Shown here piece by piece: positions 54,353 to 61,136 of a stretch of DNA of 64,000 bases (position 1 is the first letter of the stretch; each line of letters opens with the position of its first letter). This DNA is from Rubritalea marina DSM 17716 (GTDB lineage: Bacteria > Verrucomicrobiota > Verrucomicrobiia > Verrucomicrobiales > Akkermansiaceae). Made by a program: the position numbers and the translations under genes. The stretch lies in NCBI RefSeq assembly GCF_000378105.1, contig NZ_KB899255.1, positions 1 to 64,000 on the forward strand, written 5' to 3'. The notes below the pieces were generated by a model that was given only the letters and a program-made list of their open reading frames with translations, did not search any database and was not told where the DNA came from.

Positions 54353-55368
54353 GAGAAATCACGATTGTCGGGGGGGGACTTGCGGGGCTCTCGTTGGGGC
54401 TCTATTTGCGGCGGCATGAGGTGCCTGTGGTTTTGCACGAGGCAGGCCAGTACCCACAGCACAAGGTCTGTGGTGAATTCATTTGTGGCGCCAGCGATGA
54501 GGTGCTCGGCGAGCTGGGGGTGATGGAGTCGATGGGGGATGCGATCATCCACCAATCGATGCGTTGGAGCGTGGGGCAGAGGCAAGTGCTGGAACGTGCG
54601 ATGCCCAGTCCAGCGCGCGGGATCTCACGGCACACGTTGGATCAACGGCTCGCGCTGAGGCTCGAGGAGGCTGGTGCCACCGTACTCACCGGCTCAAAAT
54701 TTCGAGGCGCACGCGATGCCGAAGGGTGCATTTGGGCCAGCGGTAAGGTAAAATCGGCTGGGAAGCAATGGATCGGCCTGAAGGCGCACTTTCGGGTCGA
54801 GGATATCGAGGGCCTTGAAATGCACGTCGGTGATGCTGGCTACATTGGCCTATGCCGGGTTGACGTCACGGCTGTCAATGTTTGCGGTTTATTCGCAGTG
54901 CAGCCGCAGATCAAAGGCAAGGGCGCGGAGCTGCTGCTGCGCTACATCGAGGCCAACGGCTTGTTGGATCTTGCTCAGCGGCTGCGATGTTCCAGCTACT
55001 GTGAAGGTTCCTTCACCGCTACGGCGGGCTTCCAGCTAGGGCGCCAAGCTCGCGATGCTGGAGTGGGCATTGGCGACTCACTCAATTTGATCCCGCCCTT
55101 CACTGGCAATGGCATGAGCATGGCTCTGGAAACCAGCTATTTGATTGCCCCCTTGGTGCGCGATTACGCACGCGGCAGCCTCAACTGGGGCGAACTCGAG
55201 CAGGCCTACGCGGCGAAGTGCCGCAGCCTATTCAGCACCCGCATGCGCCTCGCCTCCAGCCTGCACCCTCTTTTATTCAAGCGCTTTAGCCGTCAATTGA
55301 TGGGCCAGCTGCTGCGCTTTAATCTTCTACCTATCGACCCACTCTTCACCCAACTCCGCAATCCATGA
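54349..55368 (+). CDS. FAD-dependent oxidoreductase of the type III PKS operon
   Basis: The 339-residue flavoprotein resembles geranylgeranyl-reductase/tryptophan-halogenase-like monooxygenases. It has TIVGGGLAGLSLGLYLRR at the N-terminus, HKVCGEFI, the ARGISRHTLDQRLALRLEEAGA segment and the late FAD motif GIGDSLNLIPPFTGNGMSMALE. It probably hydroxylates or reduces the type III polyketide. Its start overlaps the methyltransferase stop and its stop overlaps the PKS start. Confidence 0.88.
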   Translation: MREITIVGGGLAGLSLGLYLRRHEVPVVLHEAGQYPQHKVCGEFICGASDEVLGELGVMESMGDAIIHQSMRWSVGQRQVLERAMPSPARGISRHTLDQRLALRLEEAGATVLTGSKFRGARDAEGCIWASGKVKSAGKQWIGLKAHFRVEDIEGLEMHVGDAGYIGLCRVDVTAVNVCGLFAVQPQIKGKGAELLLRYIEANGLLDLAQRLRCSSYCEGSFTATAGFQLGRQARDAGVGIGDSLNLIPPFTGNGMSMALETSYLIAPLVRDYARGSLNWGELEQAYAAKCRSLFSTRMRLASSLHPLLFKRFSRQLMGQLLRFNLLPIDPLFTQLRNP

Positions 55369-56387
55369 TTCTTCAATCCATCGCCAGCGCCTTCCCCGAT
55401 CCTTCCTTTTCACAAACGACCTGTCTGGAGGCGATGCAGAATGCCGAATTTTGGACTGACCTACATCCGCGTTCGCAGATGGTTTTAGAGAAGGTGCTGA
55501 GTGGTGATAGCGGGATCGATAAGCGTCATTTCGCTTTGGAGAATCTAGAAGATGCTTGGGTGCGTGATGCCGAGCAACTCAACAATGCCTACGAAAAAGA
55601 AGCGCCCGCGCTCGCGAGTCAAGCGGTGGAGAAGGCATTGCAGAAGGCCGGGCTGGAGCCCAGCGAGGTCGATGCTTTATTTATTTGTTCCTGCACTGGC
55701 TACCTATGCCCAGGTCTTAGCTCCCATGTGGCGGAGCAGATGGGGCTGCGCCGCGACCTCTTCATGCAGGACCTCACTGGCTTCGGCTGTGGTGCCTCTG
55801 TGCCGATGCTGCGCGCCGCCGATGGCTTCATTGGACAGAATCCGGATGCCGTCATCGTCACCGTCGCGGTGGAAATTTGCTCCGCAGCCTTCTATGTGGA
55901 AGACGACTTTGGCGTGCTGATTAGCACCTGCCTCTTTGGCGATGGAGCCTCAGCCTCGGTCTGGAGCGGCCGTGGTTCAGGCCTCAGTGTGCGCAATTTC
56001 CAATCCGTGCACCTTCCGGAGCAACGCGAGCTCATCCGCTTCACCAATGCGGGGGGCAAGTTGCGGAACCAACTGGATCGCAAGGTGCCAGAACTCGCTG
56101 GCAAGGCGGTGGAGGAGCTCTACCAAAAGCGTGAGCTCAAGCAACCGCAACATTGGGTGACCCATGGCGGCGGCCGCGATGTGATCGAGCAACTCGAGCA
56201 AGTCCTCCCAGTCGATGCTCTTCCACTCGCCCGCGAGGTCATGCGCCAGTACGGCAACCTCAGCAGCCCTTCCTGCATGATCGCGCTCGAAACTCTCCTC
56301 AATGCCGAGCCTGAGGCCGACGAGCTCTGGCTCTGTGGCTTCGGCGCCGGCTTCTCAGCGCATAGCTGCGAGCTGGTCAGGGTGTGA
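55365..56387 (+). CDS. type III polyketide synthase (chalcone/stilbene synthase family)
   Basis: The 340-residue homodimeric synthase extends acyl-CoA starters with malonyl-CoA without an acyl-carrier protein. The triad Cys142 (LTGFGCGAS), His267 (WVTHGGGRD) and Asn298 (YGNLSSPSC) is present. Product is unknown; bacterial relatives make alkylresorcinols, pyrones or flaviolin-like compounds. It is the last of the three coupled genes. A weak GC hairpin (56389-56406) lies after it without a T-run. Confidence 0.93.
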   Translation: MILQSIASAFPDPSFSQTTCLEAMQNAEFWTDLHPRSQMVLEKVLSGDSGIDKRHFALENLEDAWVRDAEQLNNAYEKEAPALASQAVEKALQKAGLEPSEVDALFICSCTGYLCPGLSSHVAEQMGLRRDLFMQDLTGFGCGASVPMLRAADGFIGQNPDAVIVTVAVEICSAAFYVEDDFGVLISTCLFGDGASASVWSGRGSGLSVRNFQSVHLPEQRELIRFTNAGGKLRNQLDRKVPELAGKAVEELYQKRELKQPQHWVTHGGGRDVIEQLEQVLPVDALPLAREVMRQYGNLSSPSCMIALETLLNAEPEADELWLCGFGAGFSAHSCELVRV

Positions 56388-56444
56388 AGCGGCGATAAAC
56401 CGCCGCACTCCGAGAGGAGGGGTGTTAGCTCGTAGGGTGATTGA

Positions 56445-57161
56445 TTATCCGCAAACGTCACACAGTCTGTCTCGTGCTATCCAGCTATGCTTTAAATTAC
56501 GCATGATCATGCCACTATCAAACTCTACAGAACCACTTGGAAATTTGTTTGTATCCGAGAAATAGGATGAGAAGCTTTCTTCCAAATGGAGTGGCTCCAT
56601 ATCCCATTCTTTTGTCTGTAGCTCGATAGTATCAAAATCTGAGTCGTTTCCTCTGGGTGACCAACCGATATTACCAGTCTTGAAGAAGTCGGAGACTTCT
56701 TGAGTCGAATGGAAAATAGACCCATTTGGGAGTTCTCGTGCGACTTCTCCGCGAATGGACATGATTGGATCGTTATTGCTATCAGTGATCTTTACCGAGT
56801 AGTGGCCATTAGCCTGAGCAATATCAAAATGTGCCTTAGAATGGATGCCAGGAAACAATCGCCCCCCAGCTACGGTGTTTAGCCATGAACTGGTATCACG
56901 TCTGAGAACGTAGACACCTTCCCCTTGTGACGTTTCAACTGCAATACGGTGTGCGGCGTTGTGGCTGTTTGTTCCTGAAATTGCGGGCATCCCTTTGGGG
57001 CGCATTTCTGAGAGGCTTACTTGACAGATACCACCTATGGCGTAGCCGTGAACGATCTTTGGAGTGAATTGAGGCGGTAGTTGTTTGTCCATTATTTCCG
57101 GATCGATTCTAAAATTGAGAAGGATTCGGTGGTCAATGATGCCGGTAACTTCTTTTGCCAT
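56445..57161 (-). CDS. DUF2071 family protein
   Basis: The 238-residue soluble protein belongs to DUF2071 (COG2071), an acetoacetate-decarboxylase-like beta-barrel. It contains IDHRILLNFRIDPEIMDKQLPPQF, GYAIGGICQVSLSEMRPKGMP and SVKITDSNNDPIMSIRGEVA. Codon use is more AT-rich than in the neighbours, which may hint at transfer. Function unknown. It is convergent with the polyketide operon. Confidence 0.78.
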   Translation of the reverse strand: MAKEVTGIIDHRILLNFRIDPEIMDKQLPPQFTPKIVHGYAIGGICQVSLSEMRPKGMPAISGTNSHNAAHRIAVETSQGEGVYVLRRDTSSWLNTVAGGRLFPGIHSKAHFDIAQANGHYSVKITDSNNDPIMSIRGEVARELPNGSIFHSTQEVSDFFKTGNIGWSPRGNDSDFDTIELQTKEWDMEPLHLEESFSSYFSDTNKFPSGSVEFDSGMIMRNLKHSWIARDRLCDVCG

Positions 57162-57260
57162 AGTTTTAGTAAAGATCTTAGGAATGCCTCATCGTCTACC
57201 AATGCGGTGGCTAAGGCTTGATTCTAGGTTGTTTTCTCCCTTAGTAGTTTCATTATTTGT

Positions 57261-57647
57261 TCACTTCGTCTTCGCGTACACTGGCATGAATTGCAGGATG
57301 GCGAGAACCGAGAGGATGAAGCCCAAGAGCTGCATGCTTGGGTAGGCTTTGCCAATGAGGAACATGCTCAGCAGCCCTGTCAGCTCGGCGAAGGCGAGGC
57401 CAATGATCATCACGGGAAGCTGCGCTGCGAGGCTGCTCTGGCGCGGGAGGATGAACCAACGGATGAAGGAAGCGATGATGATGCCACTCATGCAGATCGC
57501 TACCATGCCGCTGGAGACTGGAGAACTGGCCGGCCCTGTGTGGAAGCCCCCCACGATGAATGTCTGAAGGATGAAAAGGCCCGTAAGGATCGCAAACCAG
57601 ATGATCCAGAGAGTGATGGCGGGCATGGGAGCTTGGGATTGTTGCAT
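57261..57647 (-). CDS. small multi-pass membrane protein
   Basis: The 128-residue hydrophobic protein has four predicted helices (about 10-32, 46-66, 75-97 and 103-123). No family was recognised. It is divergent from the SMR transporter gene and might share its control region. Length and topology resemble an SMR- or DUF-type four-helix protein but lack the SMR Glu motif. Confidence 0.65.
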   Translation of the reverse strand: MQQSQAPMPAITLWIIWFAILTGLFILQTFIVGGFHTGPASSPVSSGMVAICMSGIIIASFIRWFILPRQSSLAAQLPVMIIGLAFAELTGLLSMFLIGKAYPSMQLLGFILSVLAILQFMPVYAKTK

Positions 57648-57770
57648 GTTGTTATTTGTTAGGTTGAGGCTAGCATAGAGAGATTCGCTCTGATGGAAAG
57701 GAAATCTTGAGCGTGCTCGCCTAGCTCCGATTTGTATTTTGGTATTCTTTGCTTATAGTGTTTTCATCTT

Positions 57771-58103
57771 ATGAAGGCATATCTTTTCCTACTCGTTGCG
57801 ATCCTCGCGGAGATCATTGGTACCTCTGCCCTGAAGGCCTCAGATGGCTTCACCAAGGTCGTGCCCTCATCGATTGTGTTGGTCGCCTTCAGCGTCGCAT
57901 TTTATTTTTTATCGCTGAGTCTGCGCAGCATCCCAGTCGGGGTGGCCTATGCCATTTGGTCTGGAGTCGGGATTGTCTTAATTTCTATCGTCGGTTGGGT
58001 CGTCTTCAAGCAATCACTGGACCTTGCCGCCATGCTGGGTATCGGGCTCATCGTCGCTGGCGTTGTCGTGCTTAATTTCTTTTCCAAAGTGTCGACCCAT
58101 TAG
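57771..58103 (+). CDS. SMR-family cation efflux protein (EmrE/QacE-like)
   Basis: The 110-residue, four-helix antiporter exports cationic drugs or guanidinium as a dual-topology dimer. Essential Glu14 (AILAEIIGT) and the GVAYAIWSGVGIVLIS helix match the Qac/EmrE type. No guanidine riboswitch was recognised upstream. The role in this organism, detoxification or guanidine export, is not decidable from sequence. Confidence 0.93.
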   Translation: MKAYLFLLVAILAEIIGTSALKASDGFTKVVPSSIVLVAFSVAFYFLSLSLRSIPVGVAYAIWSGVGIVLISIVGWVVFKQSLDLAAMLGIGLIVAGVVVLNFFSKVSTH

Positions 58104-58212
58104 TCGGCTGCGCTTTTGGATGATCGTCGTAGCGGTACTTTGTTATTGTAATGGTCTTAGAGATGGGTGATTATGTTAGTTGATCGTCTATCTAACTCCC
58201 ACATTATCTACT

Positions 58213-58890
58213 ATGAGAAATTATACAATTTATGCTGGCTGCTTAGCCTCTGGCCTTATGCTGAGCGCTGTGAATGCTGCAGTTCTGGTAGCTGCCGATG
58301 GCCAGGACACGGCCTACACAGTCCTCACCAACGACCTGCTCGAAACTAATCTATCGAATGCGATCGATGCGCTCACGCCGAATGCTGGTGAGAATACAGC
58401 TGCAGGTGGTAATGACTTCACGGTGCTAGCCAATGGTGCTTTTGGTGATATTTCTACCGATGGTCGCTTTGAAAGTTACGTGATCCAAGATGGCGTGGTG
58501 ACCTATGAACTTGATGTTAGTACCAACACGCTGGGCTACGACATTTCCTCCATTATCACATACGCAGGGTGGGCGGACAACAACCGCGGCACTCAAGCCT
58601 ACACGGTCAGTTACTCCGTTGTTGGCGACTCTGGCTTCACAGACATCACTACGGTCAACAACACTCCCGATCTCTTTACCCAAGAAAGAACCACCATCAC
58701 TGAAAACAGTACTGGTATTCTAGCAACGGGGGTGGATGCCGTGCGATTTACTTTTGGTACCCAACAGTTCTCCGGTGTGGGTTATAAAGAACTCGATGTG
58801 GTGGGCTCCGCCACTGTACCAGAACCAAGTTCTAGCGCCCTCATCGGGCTAGGTTCTCTAGCACTCCTTGCTCGTCGTAAGCGAAGCTAG
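58213..58890 (+). CDS. PEP-CTERM sorted secreted protein
   Basis: About 225 residues from the ATG at 58213. The signal peptide (TIYAGCLASGLMLSAVNA) leads to a beta-rich domain with Thr/Asn-rich strands. The C-terminus VPEPSSSALIGLGSLALLARRKRS is a PEP-CTERM signal (PEP, hydrophobic helix, Arg/Lys tail) for exosortase-dependent surface sorting. The exosortase itself is not in the window. The protein is probably an exopolysaccharide or surface component. A terminator follows. Confidence 0.88.
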   Translation: MRNYTIYAGCLASGLMLSAVNAAVLVAADGQDTAYTVLTNDLLETNLSNAIDALTPNAGENTAAGGNDFTVLANGAFGDISTDGRFESYVIQDGVVTYELDVSTNTLGYDISSIITYAGWADNNRGTQAYTVSYSVVGDSGFTDITTVNNTPDLFTQERTTITENSTGILATGVDAVRFTFGTQQFSGVGYKELDVVGSATVPEPSSSALIGLGSLALLARRKRS

Positions 58891-58921
58891 AGACGGTAGG
58901 AAGTAGTAAGTTTTAGCAAAC

Positions 58922-58954
58922 AAAGCCACGCTCGATAAGCGTGGCTTTTGTTGT
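58922..58954. terminator. rho-independent terminator after the PEP-CTERM gene
   Basis: The 11-bp stem aaagccacgct / agcgtggcttt with a 5-base loop is followed by TGTTGTTTT. A-residues on the other side make it usable from the right as well. Confidence 0.85.
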
Positions 58955-58980
58955 TTTGTGAGCGTTTGTTAGCGTCAAAA

Positions 58981-59071
58981 GGCTCTAAAGGAGCCAAAGA
59001 TACCAGCATGGGGTGAAGCGGGAGCGCCACCCCATGGAATAGATAAAGAAACAGCGAGAGCTGAAGGCTCG
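58981..59071 (-). repeat. REP-like repeat unit, left copy at the transposase
   Basis: Read on the minus strand it has the same three hairpins as the other copies: cgagccttcagctctcg (59055-59071), the core catggggtg...caccccatg (59007-59036) and ggctctaaaggagcc (58981-58995). The 38 bases at 58999-59036 are the reverse complement of 59588-59625 with only two mismatches. It lies just past the 3' end of the transposase gene. Confidence 0.85.
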
Positions 59072-59080
59072 ACAGATAGG

Positions 59081-59533
59081 CTAATCCCAAACGTATTTTT
59101 CATCCCATTCGATTCCATATTTTCTGAGAATTTTTCGATACTCATCTTGGAATGATTGTTGTCGGTGATGTTCCTCTTGCTTGTCGATGTAGCGAAGCAG
59201 AGCATCGAGATCTTTCGGGCTCAGCGAAAACGCTCCGTATCCCCGTTGCCATTGAAACTGTTTCAACGAGTTTGATTGCGACTTGAACCATTTTGAAGAA
59301 CTAGATTTCAGTTCACGGATCAAGTCTGATACTGCCAAAGTGCGCGATAGCCGAACCGCTATGTGCACATGGTCATCGACCCCACCCACACGATAGCATT
59401 CACAATCGTGATGCCTCACGGATTGCGCTAGATAAGCATGTAGAGCCTCGCGATGTTCTGAACAAATCCATGGCCGACGCTCTTTGGTGCTAAAGATTAC
59501 GTGAAGCAAGTTGTGCGAGAGAGATTGGGGCAT
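59081..59533 (-). CDS. REP-associated tyrosine transposase (IS200-like, Y1)
   Basis: The 150-residue protein has the HUH motif as His55-Val-His57 (GVDDHVHIAV) and the catalytic Tyr115 in LLRYIDKQEEHHRQQSFQDEY, the tyrosine/HHR arrangement of RAYT enzymes. It starts MPQSLSHNLLHVIFSTKERRPWI as in the family. It nicks single-stranded DNA near hairpins and joins by a 5'-phosphotyrosine. All key residues appear intact, so it may be active. Confidence 0.93.
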   Translation of the reverse strand: MPQSLSHNLLHVIFSTKERRPWICSEHREALHAYLAQSVRHHDCECYRVGGVDDHVHIAVRLSRTLAVSDLIRELKSSSSKWFKSQSNSLKQFQWQRGYGAFSLSPKDLDALLRYIDKQEEHHRQQSFQDEYRKILRKYGIEWDEKYVWD

Positions 59534-59550
59534 TACTCCATCTTATCTCA

Positions 59551-59651
59551 CGAGCTTTCAGCTCTCGATATTTATTTTCACCGGGATCATGGGGTGGCGC
59601 TAGCGCTTCACCCCATGCTGGTATCGGCCACACCTTTGGTGTGAGGGGGTA
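59551..59651 (+). repeat. REP-like repeat unit, right copy at the transposase
   Basis: On the plus strand it has hairpins cgagctttcagctctcg (59551-59567), the core at 59588-59617 (catggggtg...caccccatg) and cacacctttggtgtg (59629-59643), with the linker GCTGGTAT and the end GGGGGTA. It begins 18 bases upstream of the transposase start. It is the mirror image of the 58981-59071 copy. Confidence 0.85.
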
Positions 59652-59804
59652 GGCTTGAGCCATGATTGTGTCTGGCATATTAAGTATCCATGATTTCATG
59701 CAAAGCTGCGGTTGTCATTAGAGATGTGAATATTGGTGAATTAAATGCTTGAGATGAATTTGTGAAAATAGTTATCTAACAAATAAATTTAATATCGATT
59801 CGCA
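59652..59804. other. AT-rich gap before the PD-(D/E)XK-like gene
   Basis: No gene or strong structure is seen. The base composition turns AT-rich here and stays so through the next gene, suggesting the boundary of transferred DNA. A promoter for that gene is expected near its right end, but no confident -10/-35 pair was chosen. Confidence 0.4.
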
Positions 59805-61103
59805 ATGCCTAAAAAAATTGAAATAGGAAAGACAAACTTCTCGGACTTGTATCAAATATTAAAGTTAGAAAGTGTTGAAGCATTAGACTCGAAGAAAGCG
59901 AGATTATTCCCAAGTGGTAATTCTGAGAATGAGGTCTCGACTACTTCCATTTTCTTAGCCTCATTAAGTGCTATCAAAGAGTACCGTGAGGAGTTATTTG
60001 GAGAAATTGGGATTTCTAGGCTTGGCGCAAGAAACGCTCAACTTCACGCTTACACTGAAGTTATTAGTGATACTAAGGAAGACCGTCCTGATGGATTACT
60101 TGTGATAACAAGTGGGAAGAATACTCCCATCATAGAGTGGGCTGGATTCGTTGAAGCTAAAGTGAAAGATAACCATCTTGATGCTGAGCAGGTTGAACGG
60201 TATTCGAACTTCGCAAGGGAGATAGGAATTAATGATATTATTACTGTTTCTAATCAGCTTAGTTCTAACCCAAAAGAGTCTCCTATTAGTCTGAAGAAAA
60301 GAAGTTTTAATCTCTATCATTGGTCATGGACCTATCTTAAGGTGACTGGATCTAGACTTATCCGGACTAATAAAGTGGAGGATGAAGATCATGTATATAT
60401 TCTTAAAGAGCTCAGGCGCTATTTTGATAATCACAAGAACCTGAGTGGTTATGTCAACATGGGTAAGTATTGGAAAGATTCTGTAAATGCTATTCACGGA
60501 TACTCTTCAGATCAAAAAATAGAATTTGATTTGTTAAATAAAATCACAGATTCGTATATACAGGAGGAGAAGGATATAAGTTTGCAACTCACAGATCGAT
60601 CCCAATTCCATGTCGAATTGGTGAATTCTTCCAAAAGACGAGATGAGGTCGAGGAGAGCTTAAATAGTAAGAAATTAATTACATCTGAGTATATGGTGGA
60701 TAAAGTTCGTAAAAACACTTTCACTATAGAAGTTGATTTCATCCGTCAAAAAGTCACTTGTACGACCACAGTGCAAATTGAGAAGGGAAAGGCAAAAGGG
60801 CAGACTTCCACTTTAATTAAGAAGTTTGAGGATATTGGAGCAACCTCTCATATTCTGATTAATGCTGTTTATTTGAGAAACAGATCTAAAGGTAATAATG
60901 TGCCGCTCTCTCAATTAATCGATGAACGCACTCAAGATGTGCCATATTCGGTTCTTGAGAAATCATATGGAGACACGGTGAAGCATTTTGAAATTAAAAC
61001 TGAAGATCTACTTGGAAGGGACTTCCAGAGTGTGAAAAATTTCATCGTGAAATTAGAATCTTCGAGTAAGAGGTTTTTAGAGCAGGTAGTGGCAAATAAA
61101 TAA
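59805..61103 (+). CDS. stand-alone PD-(D/E)XK nuclease-like protein of unknown function
   Basis: The 432-residue soluble protein has a nuclease-like core: Arg-Pro-Asp96-Gly, strands, then Phe-Val-Glu117-Ala-Lys119, followed by Gln129 (LDAEQVERYSNFAR). That is the order of the PD-(D/E)XK superfamily used by restriction enzymes. A segment SFNLYHWSWTYLKVT and ILKELRRYFDNHKNLSGYVNMGKYWKDSVNAI follow in the helical second half. I recall similar uncharacterised proteins in other bacteria but no assigned role. The DNA is visibly AT-rich, and the gene lies next to a transposase and uvrA. Defence or repair function is inference. Confidence 0.6.
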   Translation: MPKKIEIGKTNFSDLYQILKLESVEALDSKKARLFPSGNSENEVSTTSIFLASLSAIKEYREELFGEIGISRLGARNAQLHAYTEVISDTKEDRPDGLLVITSGKNTPIIEWAGFVEAKVKDNHLDAEQVERYSNFAREIGINDIITVSNQLSSNPKESPISLKKRSFNLYHWSWTYLKVTGSRLIRTNKVEDEDHVYILKELRRYFDNHKNLSGYVNMGKYWKDSVNAIHGYSSDQKIEFDLLNKITDSYIQEEKDISLQLTDRSQFHVELVNSSKRRDEVEESLNSKKLITSEYMVDKVRKNTFTIEVDFIRQKVTCTTTVQIEKGKAKGQTSTLIKKFEDIGATSHILINAVYLRNRSKGNNVPLSQLIDERTQDVPYSVLEKSYGDTVKHFEIKTEDLLGRDFQSVKNFIVKLESSSKRFLEQVVANK

Positions 61104-61136
61104 GAGAGCTTCCAATTTTCAAACACTTCTAACTCC

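Larger units (their letters stand above)
58981..59651 (-). mobile_element. RAYT transposase with flanking inverted REP units
   Basis: A single IS200-like transposase gene lies between two inverted copies of the three-hairpin repeat. The layout matches REP-associated tyrosine transposases, which sit between REP/BIME sequences and are thought to move or maintain them rather than act as ordinary insertion sequences. A further copy of the repeat at 203-300 without a transposase supports this. Exact element ends cannot be set without an empty site. Confidence 0.8.

Noticed and set aside
56389-56406. GC hairpin after the type III PKS gene as a terminator
   Set aside because: The stem is only 6 bp (gcggcg/cgccgc) and no T-run follows; it is recorded only as a weak inverted repeat.
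57660-57770. Guanidine riboswitch upstream of the SMR transporter
   Set aside because: SMR genes are often controlled this way, but none of the conserved guanidine-riboswitch motifs could be found in the leader.
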